64,000 nt of DNA from Pseudovibrio japonicus (GCF_014651595.1 NZ_BMXE01000004.1:372001-436000), one strand, 5' to 3'. Positions 9,284-19,090 are shown, numbered from the stretch's first letter. Program-made: numbers and translations. The notes: generated from the letters alone by a model not told the origin.

Positions 9284-10471
9284 ATGGGCACATCTTTCAA
9301 GGCGCTTGCTCTGGCAGCAACAACAACTATCGCAATACCCTCCACCACACTGGCCGATGCAGGAGGCTTCATTATCGGGCTCGGTGTAGGCGCCATTGGA
9401 AAAACCATCATTGACCACGCAGGAAGCCAGCAGCAAACACCTCAGGTCATCGCCCCCCCACCCCAAACAGTGCCCAACACACCCCGTGTCCCAGCGCAGC
9501 AGACCGTAAACCTCAGCCGCATCCAGCTGAAGGATGTCCAGTACCGCCTGAACTTGCTTGGCTACAGCGCAGGTTTTCCTGACGGGGTAGCCGGAAAACG
9601 CACCCGCCGCGCCATTGGAAAATTCCAGCACTCATTGGGTTACGTGGCAACCGGACACCTCACCCGATCCCAACTGGAAGAGCTCTATGCGCGCACACAG
9701 AGAAAACGCCACTCCGTAACCCGGATCGATCAGGCAAAACCCGCTCCACCTCAACCACCCCTCCCCCAATCCAACCCCGGCCCGGTAATGGAGGTGGCTA
9801 GGGAAAAACCAGCCGTAGTGGTAGAGGTTGTGAAGGAAAAGCCGACAGTTATGGAGGTGGCTACTGAAAAGCCAATTGTGAAACCACCAGAACCGATCAA
9901 AGTTACGCTGGACCCGAACAACCCACCCAACATCTACGGCCTGGTTACTGGAATGCACAGCGACCAAACAGCAGACCATCTGAAGACCGAAGGCTATGAG
10001 ACCTGCGTGGAAACGGTCGGACTGACCACTTGCGAGAAAGCCTCCATAAACCTTGAGGAAACCGTCAGCGTAAACAAGGTGGGGAGCATCATATTTGGGA
10101 TCACCCGCAGCGTGAGCTTTAAAACAGGAGCGCCGCGAGCAATTGTCACAAGCAAACTGGAAGAAGCCTACCCCAATCTCACGCGCTTTGAGAAGATGGC
10201 AACCTCAACTTCCTCCGCCTGTCTCGAACACTACACCAGCGATGCAAGTAGCCTGCTTGCACCAGCAGACGCCAATCCCTCAGACGCGGAAACGCTCCAG
10301 ACGCTCACCGAGAACTGTCCCGACCTCTATGCTATCGAACTGGAAGGCAACCGTAACCTCACATCCATGAGCATCGTGCTTTACGACAGCCAACCGATCC
10401 AGCTCGCCGCAGACCAACAAACCGGCATCTTCAAGATCGCAACTGAAGCAGCCGACGAGTTAAAGTTTTAA
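9284..10471 (+). CDS. Secreted protein with a peptidoglycan-binding domain (paralogue 1)
   Basis: A 395-residue protein of unknown function. It has a signal peptide (about residues 1-26, ending STTLADA), a short Gly-rich segment (FIIGLGVGAIG), a PG_binding_1-type helical domain (about residues 80-130: VQYRLNLLGY, FPDGVAGKRTRRAI, FQHSLGY) and a Pro-rich linker. The linker holds three related VMEVAxEKP-like units at about residues 168-198. A roughly 190-residue C-terminal domain with several Cys shows no recognised family. I chose the ATG at 9284, which has AAGGA eight bases upstream, over an in-frame TTG at 9251. The next gene is a clear paralogue. A periplasmic, wall-associated role is likely; the biochemical activity is unknown. 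Confidence 0.9.
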   Translation: MGTSFKALALAATTTIAIPSTTLADAGGFIIGLGVGAIGKTIIDHAGSQQQTPQVIAPPPQTVPNTPRVPAQQTVNLSRIQLKDVQYRLNLLGYSAGFPDGVAGKRTRRAIGKFQHSLGYVATGHLTRSQLEELYARTQRKRHSVTRIDQAKPAPPQPPLPQSNPGPVMEVAREKPAVVVEVVKEKPTVMEVATEKPIVKPPEPIKVTLDPNNPPNIYGLVTGMHSDQTADHLKTEGYETCVETVGLTTCEKASINLEETVSVNKVGSIIFGITRSVSFKTGAPRAIVTSKLEEAYPNLTRFEKMATSTSSACLEHYTSDASSLLAPADANPSDAETLQTLTENCPDLYAIELEGNRNLTSMSIVLYDSQPIQLAADQQTGIFKIATEAADELKF

Positions 10472-10772
10472 GAGCCGCCACCATGTGCAAGCAGGTCAGC
10501 TCCCCCAAACGGCGAACTTGCAGCCGCACCCTTCCCCCTGTCATATTTCCAGCATTGGAAAAACCCGCTCCTTAAAGCAGTTCCCAAATGCGAGAGTTCG
10601 CTTTGGGAACTTGCGGAAATACAACCGTTTGCAGCAGTAGATCTACACAATCGCTAAACGGGTGTTTTAGATATTTTCAACTTACAATTTATTAGAGTTT
10701 GAGATAAATGTACGATAGCGAGTTCATTTCTCTCCGCTTATTTGAGTATTTTTTTACGTGCAAGGCAACAAC
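10472..10772. other. Spacer between the two paralogous genes
   Basis: About 300 bases, AT-rich from 10650 onward, probably holding a separate promoter for the second paralogue. No hairpin with a T-tract was evident after the first gene. Confidence 0.45.
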
Positions 10773-11897
10773 ATGCGCAAAACGACAAAGCTTACTTCCG
10801 CTCTCTGCCTCTCTCTGGCAATCAGTGCCACATCCGCCCGTGCTGGCTCTGAAGATTTCATCTTTGGTCTTGGCGCCGGTATTATTGGCAGCGCGATCGT
10901 AAATGGAGCCAAACAGAACGGCTCCCAGCCACAACGCAGAACCACAACGCGCAGAAGCAACTTTTCAGCAGAAACTCAGGACATCCAGATGCGCCTGAAC
11001 ATGCTGGGTTTTGACGCAGGAAGACCTGATGGCGTCTCCGGCCGCCGCACCCGTCAGGCGATCCGCCATTTCCAGATCTCCATTGGCGCCTACGCAAGCG
11101 GAAAACTCGACAACAGACAAATCGCCAAGCTTTATGAGCTGACAACACCACAGCAGCCAGTAACTACCGTAACAACACCCGTAGTGGCTGCACCTGTTGT
11201 GGCCGCACCTGTTGTTGTCGCCCCTGCCGCAGCTGTGGCGCCCACACAGCAGATCAACATCACCGTACCGGCAGTCGCCGCAACGCCAGCAGCAAGCGAA
11301 CCGGAAGCCCCGGCCGAGCCTGAACGCCTCGCTCTTGACCCGGCCGACCTGCCCGCAATCCACGGTCTGACTGTTGAGCGCTTCGAACATGATGTCATGG
11401 GCCTGCTGAAGAAGGTCGGCTATCAGAACTGCGCAGTTGATGCGACAAAGACTGTCTGCACCCTTGAAAAAGAGTCGCTTTCTGAAACCATCAGCGTTCT
11501 GACACAGGACGAAAACATCTACGGCCTGCAGCGCGAAGTCAGCTTCAAGAACCCGGCCCCACGCGCAGCCATCATGGGCAAGCTGTTGAAGGCATACCCT
11601 ACCCTCTCCCGCTTTGAGAACATGACAGCGTCCGACGATCAAACCTGCCGCATCACCTATCTGGGCAACAGCGGTGAGCTCCTCAAAGACGCACTGGCGA
11701 CACCAGCCTATGCAGAGGCACTGCGCCAGCTGGCAGACAACTGTAGCGACTACCACAGCCTGGAAGTCTTTGGCGAAGATACAGTCAGCGGCCTGCGCTT
11801 TGTGTTCTACAGCAGCCAGCCAATCAAAGACGCGATCGAAAACCGCAAAGGCGCATTCCAGATCTCTTCAAAATCTGCACAGGACCTGACCTTCTAA
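10773..11897 (+). CDS. Secreted protein with a peptidoglycan-binding domain (paralogue 2)
   Basis: A 374-residue paralogue of the preceding gene. It has a signal peptide ending TSARA, a shared Gly-rich motif (FIFGLGAGIIG), a PG_binding_1-type domain (about residues 70-125: IQMRLNMLGFDAGRPDGVSGRRTRQAI) and an Ala/Val/Pro-rich linker. It shares the C-terminal domain, with matching landmarks such as LDPxxxPxIxGL, SFKxxAPRA, AYPxLxRFExM and SQPI near the end. The paired Cys in that domain suggest disulphides in the periplasm. The ATG at 10773 is preferred to an in-frame GTG at 10758 because AAGG sits just before it. Function unknown. Confidence 0.9.
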   Translation: MRKTTKLTSALCLSLAISATSARAGSEDFIFGLGAGIIGSAIVNGAKQNGSQPQRRTTTRRSNFSAETQDIQMRLNMLGFDAGRPDGVSGRRTRQAIRHFQISIGAYASGKLDNRQIAKLYELTTPQQPVTTVTTPVVAAPVVAAPVVVAPAAAVAPTQQINITVPAVAATPAASEPEAPAEPERLALDPADLPAIHGLTVERFEHDVMGLLKKVGYQNCAVDATKTVCTLEKESLSETISVLTQDENIYGLQREVSFKNPAPRAAIMGKLLKAYPTLSRFENMTASDDQTCRITYLGNSGELLKDALATPAYAEALRQLADNCSDYHSLEVFGEDTVSGLRFVFYSSQPIKDAIENRKGAFQISSKSAQDLTF

Positions 11898-11952
11898 GGA
11901 ACCATGCAAGAAAAGGCTTGCGCGCAGTCATCCAAAAAACTGCAGCACAAGC

Positions 11953-11984
11953 AATAAAAAAGGCGGAGCTCAATGCTCCGCCTT
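11953..11984 (-). terminator. Intrinsic terminator for the minus-strand membrane protein gene
   Basis: AAGGCGGAGC pairs with GCTCCGCCTT across a five-base loop. Read leftward it is followed by TTTTTATT, so it ends the gene at 12010-12510. It may also slow transcription from paralogue 2. Confidence 0.8.
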
Positions 11985-12009
11985 CTTTGCATCCATGACG
12001 ACGCGGCGC

Positions 12010-12510
12010 CTACCAGCCCTCGCGGATACGCACGACCAAAGCAGTCATAAAGCCAAAGATCATGTGACCGACCAGCGAAGCCCACGTCAGCGTGATAAAG
12101 CCGAGGAACGGTGGCAGACCAGCAATCAGATGCGCCATGACATAAAGCGCAAAGACCCAAAGACCCACACCAAAGCAAGGACCAACAATCCACCATGGCA
12201 GCGGTGGGATAATCACCCGTGCCAGCGGACGGGCAATATAGAGATATCCAATGGGATAGAACACCACACCAACAATGGCATGAATAACCTCAGCCCAGAA
12301 CCAGTTGCTAAAACCAAACACAGACTGCACAAGCGCAGCCGGTTGCAGCGGGCCACCAACCCAGAACGGCGTTATAAAGCGCGCCCAGATCTCCCAGCTC
12401 ACATCAGCAGCAAGGCCAGCCAGAATAATGGTACCCAAAGTGTGCCACACAAGCGGCGGACAAACTGGGTGCTTATGAGTTGTCTCACTCACAGGACGTG
12501 ATTCATTCAT
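12010..12510 (-). CDS. Unknown four-helix integral membrane protein
   Basis: A 166-residue protein I cannot assign. Four hydrophobic segments are visible (about residues 22-44, 60-90, 98-128 and 134-162), with little outside the membrane. The segments contain Trp and His residues (SWEIWARF, NWFWAEVIH, MAHLI, LVGHMIFGFM) that could lie in the bilayer or bind a ligand. The frame extends nine codons upstream, but I start at the ATG at 12510, which has GGAGG about 11 bases before it; the upstream ATG has no usable site. It is monocistronic, with its own terminator. Confidence 0.8.
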   Translation of the reverse strand: MNESRPVSETTHKHPVCPPLVWHTLGTIILAGLAADVSWEIWARFITPFWVGGPLQPAALVQSVFGFSNWFWAEVIHAIVGVVFYPIGYLYIARPLARVIIPPLPWWIVGPCFGVGLWVFALYVMAHLIAGLPPFLGFITLTWASLVGHMIFGFMTALVVRIREGW

Positions 12511-12833
12511 CAGGGTACGCGCCTCCACGCAAGTCATCCTTTTTCACGCGGAGAGGAAAGGTTCCTGGCTCAACAGCTGCCCTCAGCAAACCGCAGAAAA
12601 AGAGCACACGCTCTGAGAACAAACTCCACGCATTTCTACCAGAAGCTTAGCTGCGAGTTCCTGAAAACACCCTTTTGTTTTTGCTCGAATTCTGGCGTAG
12701 CCCTACAACCTTAAGAAACCAAGTTCGGAAAGGACCCGTTATGCTTTAGATCGGGTCGCGAGCAGACTATATGGGACAAACAACAAAAAAGCCTCCGCGG
12801 CACTCCGGGAGACTTGAGGTCCTCAAAGAGGAA
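12511..12833. other. Spacer between the membrane protein and tRNA-Val
   Basis: No gene seen. A GC-rich imperfect hairpin (TCCCGG/CCGCGGA) followed on the minus strand by TTTTTT at about 12785-12813 may terminate the tRNA-Val transcript. Confidence 0.5.
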
Positions 12834-12909
<76 letters not shown>

Positions 12910-12942
12910 ATCCGGCGGTTATGACACCCTCTCAAGAGAGGA

Positions 12943-13018
<76 letters not shown>

Positions 13019-13052
13019 CCGCTAGGGTGGTACGCCGTGTGGCGTGGGGAGC

Positions 13053-13081
13053 TATTTAGCCGCCCTCCCCACCCTTGGCAA
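13053..13081 (-). promoter_or_regulatory. Promoter of the tRNA-Val pair
   Basis: TTGCCA (13081-13076) and TAAATA (13058-13053) lie 17 bases apart on the minus strand, with a GC-rich spacer very like that of the tRNA-Asp promoter. Confidence 0.65.
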
Positions 13082-13210
13082 GGCCTGAGATTGAAAAAAA
13101 ACAGTTTACCAGCAAAAAACTTGAACCAGCCACCCAGCCTGTGAATTACCTGATTAAACAAAGGCTTGTCCACATAGCGAAAATCCCGGAGCACTCTCGA
13201 ACCTGCGCAT

Positions 13211-13250
13211 AAAAAAAAGCCCCTACCGCTCCAAAAAAGCAGCAGGGACT
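13211..13250 (-). terminator. Intrinsic terminator after hupB
   Basis: On the minus strand AGTCCCTGCTGC pairs, with a few G-U pairs, with GCGGTAGGGGCT. It is followed by eight T residues, 27 bases past the hupB stop. Confidence 0.8.
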
Positions 13251-13276
13251 TCTAAACCCAAAACAAACAAGCCTAA

Positions 13277-13552
13277 TTAGGCGTTGACTGCGTCTTTCAG
13301 GCCTTTACCAGCTTTGAATTTCGGCGTTTTGGAAGCCGGAATCTGGATGGTTTCGCCTGTGCGTGGATTACGGCCTTCAGTTGCTGCACGAGCGGAAACT
13401 GAGAAATTGCCAAATCCGATGATCCGAACTTCATCGCCGCTCTTGAGCGTTTCAGTGATTGCTTCGAAAGATGCTTCTACTGCTTCGCCTGCCTGTGCTT
13501 TGGTCAAGCCAGTTTTTTCTGCAACGGCCCCGATCAGATCATTCTTGTTCAT
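13277..13552 (-). CDS. hupB: HU-type DNA-binding protein
   Basis: A 91-residue histone-like protein that binds and bends DNA non-specifically as a dimer and compacts the nucleoid. It starts MNKNDLIGAVAEKTGLTK and carries the family signature GFGNFSVSARAATEGRNPRTGE, with the Pro-tipped DNA-grasping arm (about residues 46-74), ending in KPKFKAGK-type sequence. The length is typical. It follows lon by 190 bases across a terminator, so it likely has its own promoter. The lon-hupB order is common in proteobacteria. It could be named hup rather than hupB. Confidence 0.97.
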   Translation of the reverse strand: MNKNDLIGAVAEKTGLTKAQAGEAVEASFEAITETLKSGDEVRIIGFGNFSVSARAATEGRNPRTGETIQIPASKTPKFKAGKGLKDAVNA

Positions 13553-13688
13553 GACAGTCCCTTTCTAAAAATATCGTGGGGAATGCGTTAGATTCGCGCT
13601 GCACTCCTATTTCGGACATTCGTGCGAAAATGCGATCAAATCAAGTTACAAACCGCAGAAAACTGCCATTTTCTGTGTAGTATCAACC

Positions 13689-13722
13689 AAAAAAAGCCTC
13701 GGAGCGGGTCCGAGGCTTTTGT
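13689..13722 (-). terminator. Intrinsic terminator after lon
   Basis: AAAGCCTCGG and CCGAGGCTTT form a ten-pair stem with a seven-base loop. On the minus strand the stem runs into TTTTTTTGG just downstream of the lon stop. Confidence 0.88.
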
Positions 13723-13744
13723 ATCCACAAGCTGACTGTCAGGA

Positions 13745-16174
13745 TCAGTGGGCAACCACCCCTGACCCCTTGTTATCTTTGACTAATGCTTCTGAGCTGG
13801 ATTTATCTTCCTCTTCGCTCCATTCGATTGCCTCAGGCATCCGAACCAAAGCATGTTCAAGGACTTCATCCATGCGCGCGACTGGAACAATTTCCAATGC
13901 ATTTTTCACATTGTCAGGAATATCCGCCAGATCCTTCGCGTTGTCCTGAGGGATAAGAACCTTCTTGATGCCGCCACGTAGCGCCGCCAGAAGCTTCTCT
14001 TTCAGACCACCGATCGGCAGCACGCGACCACGCAATGTGATCTCGCCTGTCATCGCAACGTCACGGCGAACCGGAATACCGGTCATCACAGAGATGACGG
14101 TGGTCGCCATGGCGATACCGGCAGATGGACCATCCTTAGGTGTCGCGCCTTCCGGAACGTGAACGTGCAGCTCACGCTTATCGAACAGTGGAGGCTCAAT
14201 ACCGAAGTCTTCGGAGCGAGATCGTACATAAGACGCAGCTGCAGAGATAGACTCTTTCATCACATCACGCAGATTGCCCGTTACAGTCATCTTGCCCTTG
14301 CCTGGCATCATGACACCTTCAATGGTCAGCAGCTCACCGCCAACCTCGGTCCATGCCAGACCGGTCACAACGCCAATCTGATCTTCTTCCTCAACCTGTC
14401 CAAAGCGGAAACGTGGAACACCGAGGTATTCCTCAACCATGTCCTCATCGACAGTAACAGACTCCTTGTCAGAGGTAAGGATGTCTTTCACAGCCTTACG
14501 GGACAAAGTGCTCATTTCACGCTCAAGGTTACGCACACCCGCTTCACGGGTGTAAAGACGGATCACCTTCTGCAGAGCAGCATCAGTCACCTCGAATTCA
14601 CCTTCCTTCAGACCGTGGTTCTTCACAGCCTTTGGCAACAGGTGACGACGACAGATCTCGATCTTCTCGTCTTCGGTGTAACCGGCAATACGGATGATCT
14701 CCATACGGTCCATCAGCGGGCCAGGAATGTTCAGCGTATTAGCGGTGGTCACGAACATCACGTCGGAAAGATCGTATTCCACTTCAAGGTAGTGATCCAT
14801 GAAGCTACCGTTCTGTTCTGGGTCAAGAACCTCAAGCAGAGCAGAAGACGGATCACCGCGGAAATCCATGCCCATCTTGTCGATCTCGTCGAGCAAGAAC
14901 AGCGGATTGGACTTCTTCGCTTTCTTCATGGACTGAATGACCTTACCCGGCATGGAGCCGATGTAAGTGCGGCGGTGACCGCGAATTTCAGCCTCGTCCC
15001 GCACGCCGCCAAGGGACATGCGCACGAACTCACGCCCGGTTGCCTTCGCAATGGACTTACCCAAAGAGGTCTTACCAACACCTGGAGGACCAACAAGACA
15101 CAGGATCGGGCCACGCAGCTTGTTAGCACGCTTCTGCACCGCAAGGTACTCAACAATGCGTTCCTTGACCTTCTCAAGGCCAAAGTGGTCCGTATCCAGA
15201 ACCTGCTCAGCAAGCGCCAGATCGTGCTTCACCTTGGACTTGCGAGACCATGGAATACCAATCAGCCAGTCAAGATAATTGCGAACCACAGTCGCTTCTG
15301 CGGACATCGGGCTCATCTGCTTCAGCTTCTTCAGCTCAGCATTGGCCTTCTCGCGCGCTTCCTTGGACAGCTTCGTCTTTTCAACGCGCTCTTCCAGCTC
15401 AGCAAGCTCATCACGACCGTCTTCGCCATCGCCAAGCTCTTTCTGAATGGCTTTCATCTGCTCATTCAGATAGTACTCGCGCTGGGTCTTCTCCATCTGG
15501 CGCTTCACACGCGAGCGGATGCGCTTTTCCACCTGCAGGACAGAGATCTCACTCTCCATCATGCCCAGCACCTTCTCAAGGCGCTCTGTGACCGCCACAG
15601 TACCAAGCAGAGCCTGCTTGTCGTGGATCTTCACAGCAAGGTGGGAAGCAATGGTATCAGCAAGCTTCGAGAAGTCGTCAATCTGGTTAACAGCGCCGAG
15701 AACTTCCGGAGACACCTTTTTGTTCAGCTTCACGTAGTTCTCGAACTCGGAAATTACTGAACGACCAAGAGCCTCAACTTCAACCTCGTCACCCTCACTC
15801 TCTTCAAGAATGACAGCTTCTGCTTCATAAAGGTCATCGCGATCGGTGAACCCGCCAATCTCAGCGCGTGCAACGCCTTCAACCAGAACCTTTACGGTAT
15901 TATCAGGCAGCTTCAGCAGCTGCAAAACTGTTGCAAGAGTACCGACCTTGTAAATCTGATCGGTATCTGGATCGTCATCCGCCTCGTTCATCTGGGTCGC
16001 AAGCAAAATCTGCTTGTCAGAGTTCATCACCTCTTCCAGAGCACGGATTGATTTCTCGCGCCCTACAAACAGCGGCACGATCATATGAGGGAATACGACG
16101 ATGTTGCGCAGAGGGAGAACAGGAAAAACAGCGTTTTCCGTTTCCTCTACCGGGCGCATTTCATTGTCAGCCAT
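13745..16174 (-). CDS. lon: ATP-dependent protease La
   Basis: This is the 809-residue Lon protease, which degrades misfolded and short-lived regulatory proteins in the cytoplasm. In order it has the N-terminal substrate-binding LON domain (about residues 15-210), a coiled linker, the AAA+ module with Walker A GPPGVGKT and Walker B LFLLDEID, and the C-terminal serine-lysine protease domain. The catalytic dyad is Ser684 (KDGPSAGIA) and about Lys727 (GGLKEKLL). The frame is open for ten codons before the ATG at 16174. I chose 16174 because AAAGGA precedes it by six bases and the protein then starts MADNE. The neighbours clpX, clpP and tig make this a proteostasis cluster. Confidence 0.98.
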   Translation of the reverse strand: MADNEMRPVEETENAVFPVLPLRNIVVFPHMIVPLFVGREKSIRALEEVMNSDKQILLATQMNEADDDPDTDQIYKVGTLATVLQLLKLPDNTVKVLVEGVARAEIGGFTDRDDLYEAEAVILEESEGDEVEVEALGRSVISEFENYVKLNKKVSPEVLGAVNQIDDFSKLADTIASHLAVKIHDKQALLGTVAVTERLEKVLGMMESEISVLQVEKRIRSRVKRQMEKTQREYYLNEQMKAIQKELGDGEDGRDELAELEERVEKTKLSKEAREKANAELKKLKQMSPMSAEATVVRNYLDWLIGIPWSRKSKVKHDLALAEQVLDTDHFGLEKVKERIVEYLAVQKRANKLRGPILCLVGPPGVGKTSLGKSIAKATGREFVRMSLGGVRDEAEIRGHRRTYIGSMPGKVIQSMKKAKKSNPLFLLDEIDKMGMDFRGDPSSALLEVLDPEQNGSFMDHYLEVEYDLSDVMFVTTANTLNIPGPLMDRMEIIRIAGYTEDEKIEICRRHLLPKAVKNHGLKEGEFEVTDAALQKVIRLYTREAGVRNLEREMSTLSRKAVKDILTSDKESVTVDEDMVEEYLGVPRFRFGQVEEEDQIGVVTGLAWTEVGGELLTIEGVMMPGKGKMTVTGNLRDVMKESISAAASYVRSRSEDFGIEPPLFDKRELHVHVPEGATPKDGPSAGIAMATTVISVMTGIPVRRDVAMTGEITLRGRVLPIGGLKEKLLAALRGGIKKVLIPQDNAKDLADIPDNVKNALEIVPVARMDEVLEHALVRMPEAIEWSEEEDKSSSEALVKDNKGSGVVAH

Positions 16175-16542
16175 CTCTATTCCTTTCAAATAGCGGCTTT
16201 CCACCGAAAGCCACGAAAAAGCGCAACGTAAAAATCAACTAAAGCCTCTCAGGCACTCGTTAAATTTCGAAGGCCGAACTCCCCCGCCCCTAAACCGGGC
16301 ACGAACAAATTCGCCAAGCTGCGAACTAGACCTATTAGGTGGAGACACCGCCCCCACCTGTCAAGAACTCCCCACTCATGTCTTTCAGCGATCTGTTGAT
16401 ATTATAAGCATTTTTTCCTGCTTACCGGAAAAAATAACACCAATTGATCACCTCATATGGGAGCTGGGACTCAGTCCTTTTCAGCCTTGGTTCGTCCATT
16501 ACGCAGAAAACTCATAGGCACATCATGCAAGATGCATAAGAC
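16175..16542. other. lon upstream region
   Basis: About 370 bases without a gene. On the minus strand CTTGAC (16365-16360) followed about 17-20 bases later by CCACCTAATAG resembles the RpoH (heat-shock sigma) pattern of alphaproteobacteria. This would fit lon regulation, but the -10 part is a weak match. Confidence 0.3.
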
Positions 16543-16580
16543 AAAAAATGGGCGGCACTCTTATTTCAAGTTACCGCCCA
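16543..16580 (-). terminator. Intrinsic terminator after clpX
   Basis: TGGGCGG pairs with CCGCCCA around an AT-rich loop of about 20 bases. On the minus strand the stem is followed by TTTTTTG, about 55 bases after the clpX stop. Confidence 0.7.
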
Positions 16581-16634
16581 AATTCAACTCAATACTGCGA
16601 GCGACGCATGCTGGCTAATCAGTCACGCAACGCC

Positions 16635-17900
16635 TCAGGCGCTGGTTGCAGAATTCTCCGCACGATCCTCATAAATGTACAAAGGACGTGCCTCACCATC
16701 GACAACTTCAGCAGAAATCACGACTTCCTTGACGCCTTTCAGTCCAGGAAGCTCATACATGGTCTCCAGCAGAATTGCTTCAAGGATAGACCTCAAACCA
16801 CGAGCACCGGTCTTGCGGTCGATCGCCTTGCGGGCAACCGCCTTCAAGGCTTCTTCATGGAAGGTCAGCTCAACATTTTCCATCTCGAAGAGACGTTGAT
16901 ATTGGGCAACCAAAGCATTCTTAGGCTGGCTCAGAATTGAAACCAGAGCATCTTCATCCAGATCTTCCAGAGTAGCGATCACTGGCAAGCGACCGACAAA
17001 TTCCGGAATCAGACCGAACTTGAGAAGATCTTCAGGTTCCAGCTCCGAGAACAGCTCACCTGTCTTACGATCTTCAGGTGCCAGAACAGAGGCACTGAAG
17101 CCGATCGAGGTAGAACGACCACGGTCAGAAATGATTTTGTCCAGACCAGCAAAAGCACCACCGCAGATAAACAGAATATTTGTTGTATCTACCTGCAGGA
17201 ACTCCTGCTGCGGGTGCTTGCGACCACCCTGCGGTGGAACAGAGGCAACAGTTCCTTCCATGATCTTCAGCAGTGCCTGCTGAACACCTTCCCCGGAAAC
17301 ATCGCGGGTAATGGATGGGTTTTCTGCCTTACGGGTAATTTTGTCCACCTCATCGATGTAGACAATACCGCGCTGTGCACGCTCAACATTGTAGTCAGCT
17401 GCCTGGAGCAGCTTCAAAATAATATTTTCTACGTCTTCACCAACATAACCCGCTTCAGTCAGCGTGGTTGCGTCAGCCATCGTAAACGGAACATCCAGAA
17501 TTCGGGCGAGCGTTTGTGCCAGATGGGTTTTACCACATCCGGTAGGACCAACCAGCAGGATGTTGGACTTTGCAAGTTCAACATCGTTGTTCTTGGACGC
17601 ATGATTGAGGCGTTTGTAGTGGTTGTGCACCGCTACGGACAGAACCTTTTTGGCTCGGCCCTGACCAATCACATAATCATCCAGGACGCCACGAATTTCC
17701 TGAGGTGTCGGGATCCCATCACGAGACTTCACCAGCGAAGATTTGTTTTCTTCGCGAATAATGTCCATGCAGAGTTCAACGCACTCATCGCAGATGAATA
17801 CGGTCGGACCCGCAATCAGCTTACGGACCTCATGCTGGCTTTTTCCGCAAAACGAGCAGTAAAGCGTATTCTTGCTGTCGCTGCCGCTGGCTTTGCTCAT
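16635..17900 (-). CDS. clpX: ClpXP protease ATPase subunit ClpX
   Basis: A 421-residue AAA+ unfoldase that recognises tagged substrates and feeds them to ClpP. The N-terminal zinc-binding domain has Cys15, Cys18, Cys37 and Cys40. Walker A is GPTGCGKT (residues 118-125). The pore-loop motif GYVG follows in [11 protein letters not shown], and an IGF-type ClpP-docking loop (SIGFSAS) is present. It lies 257 bases downstream of clpP on the same strand, separated by a long hairpin. In Caulobacter-like alphaproteobacteria this protease drives cell-cycle proteolysis. Confidence 0.98.
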   Translation of the reverse strand: MSKASGSDSKNTLYCSFCGKSQHEVRKLIAGPTVFICDECVELCMDIIREENKSSLVKSRDGIPTPQEIRGVLDDYVIGQGRAKKVLSVAVHNHYKRLNHASKNNDVELAKSNILLVGPTGCGKTHLAQTLARILDVPFTMADATTLTEAGYVGEDVENIILKLLQAADYNVERAQRGIVYIDEVDKITRKAENPSITRDVSGEGVQQALLKIMEGTVASVPPQGGRKHPQQEFLQVDTTNILFICGGAFAGLDKIISDRGRSTSIGFSASVLAPEDRKTGELFSELEPEDLLKFGLIPEFVGRLPVIATLEDLDEDALVSILSQPKNALVAQYQRLFEMENVELTFHEEALKAVARKAIDRKTGARGLRSILEAILLETMYELPGLKGVKEVVISAEVVDGEARPLYIYEDRAENSATSA

Positions 17901-18094
17901 GAGATATAACCCCGCATCGTTTCAGGGGACGCAGCCCCTGCTAGAATTCTTAACTCGACAGCGAAACGTTCGCTTCGACATTCTATTGACTTATCGCGTT
18001 TCGCGTTCCGCTTCCAGAGGGAAGCTTTGGAATTTACGAACAGCCATTCTCTTATCCGATATTTGGCCCGCAATAATCAACATTCCTTTAAGCC

Positions 18095-18139
18095 ACGCAC
18101 GTAAAGTTCATTCCCTGTTAAAAAAACTTTCACGTGCGT
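18095..18139 (-). other. Long hairpin between clpP and clpX
   Basis: ACGCACGT-AAAGTT pairs with AACTTT-CACGTGCGT (14 pairs, one bulged base) around a 16-base loop that holds a T7 run, starting 19 bases past the clpP stop. There is no T-tract after it on the minus strand. A 3'-end protector or processing site of the clpP message is more likely than a terminator. Confidence 0.5.
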
Positions 18140-18157
18140 TACTTTTTACAACCAGCG

Positions 18158-18793
18158 TTAAGCAGGTTCGATAACGTTCAAACTCTCGCGATTTTCGATA
18201 ACGTTATCAACCAGACCGAACTCTTTCGCCGCATCTGCACTCATAAAGTTATCACGCTCGAGCGCTTCTTCAACAGCTTCAAGTGTCTGACCTGTGTGAG
18301 ACACATAGATCTCATTGAGGCGACGCTTCAGCTTAAGGATCTCCTGTGCATGCAGCATAATGTCTGCTGCCTGCCCGCGGAAACCACCGGAAGGCTGGTG
18401 AACCATGACGCGGCTGTTAGGCAGAGAAAAGCGCATGCCCTTCTCACCGGCAGCCAACAGCAAGGACCCCATACTTGCGGCCTGACCGATACAAAGAGTG
18501 GAAATCTTTGGCCGGATAAACTGCATAGTGTCATAAATAGCAAGACCACTGGTCACAACGCCACCCGGAGAATTGATATAAAGCGCAATTTCTTTATTCG
18601 GGTTTTCCGCTTCCAGATAAAGCAACTGGGAACAGACCAGCGTCGCCATTGTATCTTCCACAGGACCAGTCAGAAAGATAATGCGTTCCTTCAGCAGCCT
18701 TGAGAAGATGTCATAGGCCCGCTCACCCCGGTTGGTTTGCTCTACAACCATTGGCACCAGGCTGTTCGTGAAATACTCAACAGGATCGGTCAT
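18158..18793 (-). CDS. clpP: ATP-dependent Clp protease proteolytic subunit
   Basis: A 211-residue serine peptidase that forms the double-ring chamber served by ClpX and ClpA. The catalytic triad is Ser107 (GQAASMGS), His132 (VMVHQPSGG) and Asp181 (ALERDNFM). The NSPGG motif for oxyanion and substrate binding is at about residues 74-78. It is flanked by tig upstream and clpX downstream on the same strand, the usual order. Long intergenic regions on both sides suggest its own promoter and a separate clpX transcript. Confidence 0.98.
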   Translation of the reverse strand: MTDPVEYFTNSLVPMVVEQTNRGERAYDIFSRLLKERIIFLTGPVEDTMATLVCSQLLYLEAENPNKEIALYINSPGGVVTSGLAIYDTMQFIRPKISTLCIGQAASMGSLLLAAGEKGMRFSLPNSRVMVHQPSGGFRGQAADIMLHAQEILKLKRRLNEIYVSHTGQTLEAVEEALERDNFMSADAAKEFGLVDNVIENRESLNVIEPA

Positions 18794-18880
18794 GCGTCAT
18801 CCATTTTAAATATGCAGAAAGCTTACGTAAGCTCTGTAACTTATCCGGCATTCCGGCAAGCCTGCAAGAAACTTATGTCG

Positions 18881-18913
18881 AAAAAAGCGACATGCCCACC
18901 CATGGGATGTCGC
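18881..18913 (-). terminator. Intrinsic terminator in the tig-clpP spacer
   Basis: A seven-pair GCGACAT/ATGTCGC stem with a 13-base loop runs directly into six T residues on the minus strand. The sequence CGACAT follows the T-run, so an alternative pairing with the ATGTCG arm is possible. Confidence 0.7.
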
Positions 18914-18990
18914 CCTTGTCTTAACGGCACTTGCCAAAAGGTAAAGCCACAAGGTTTATGGAGTGTTTCCATAAGACCCGATAGTCTTAT
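18881..18990 (-). ncRNA. Candidate small RNA between tig and clpP
   Basis: On the minus strand a TATAAT box (19000-18995) is followed by ATAAGAC-loop-GTCTTAT, a 7-pair stem with six-base loop at 18990-18971. After about 57 unstructured bases comes a strong intrinsic terminator: GCGACAT paired with ATGTCGC at 18913-18887, then TTTTTT at 18886-18881. The tig transcript already has its own terminator at 19091-19118, so this second one needs an explanation. The -35 region is poor (AGCCTG at a 17-base spacing). No known RNA family was recognised. It could instead be a processed tig 3' UTR or a clpP leader. Confidence 0.45.
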
Positions 18991-19090
18991 CCCAATTATA
19001 AGGGAGCTTAAAGACCACAGGCTCGCGATGCACGCAAGACGTTCTCAGATATCTTGGCTTTCCACCTGAAATTTCAATATGCCAAACAAG

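Noticed and set aside
14159-15760. A 533-codon plus-strand open frame
   Set aside because: It lies wholly opposite lon and is a by-product of lon codon use; no family or ribosome site.
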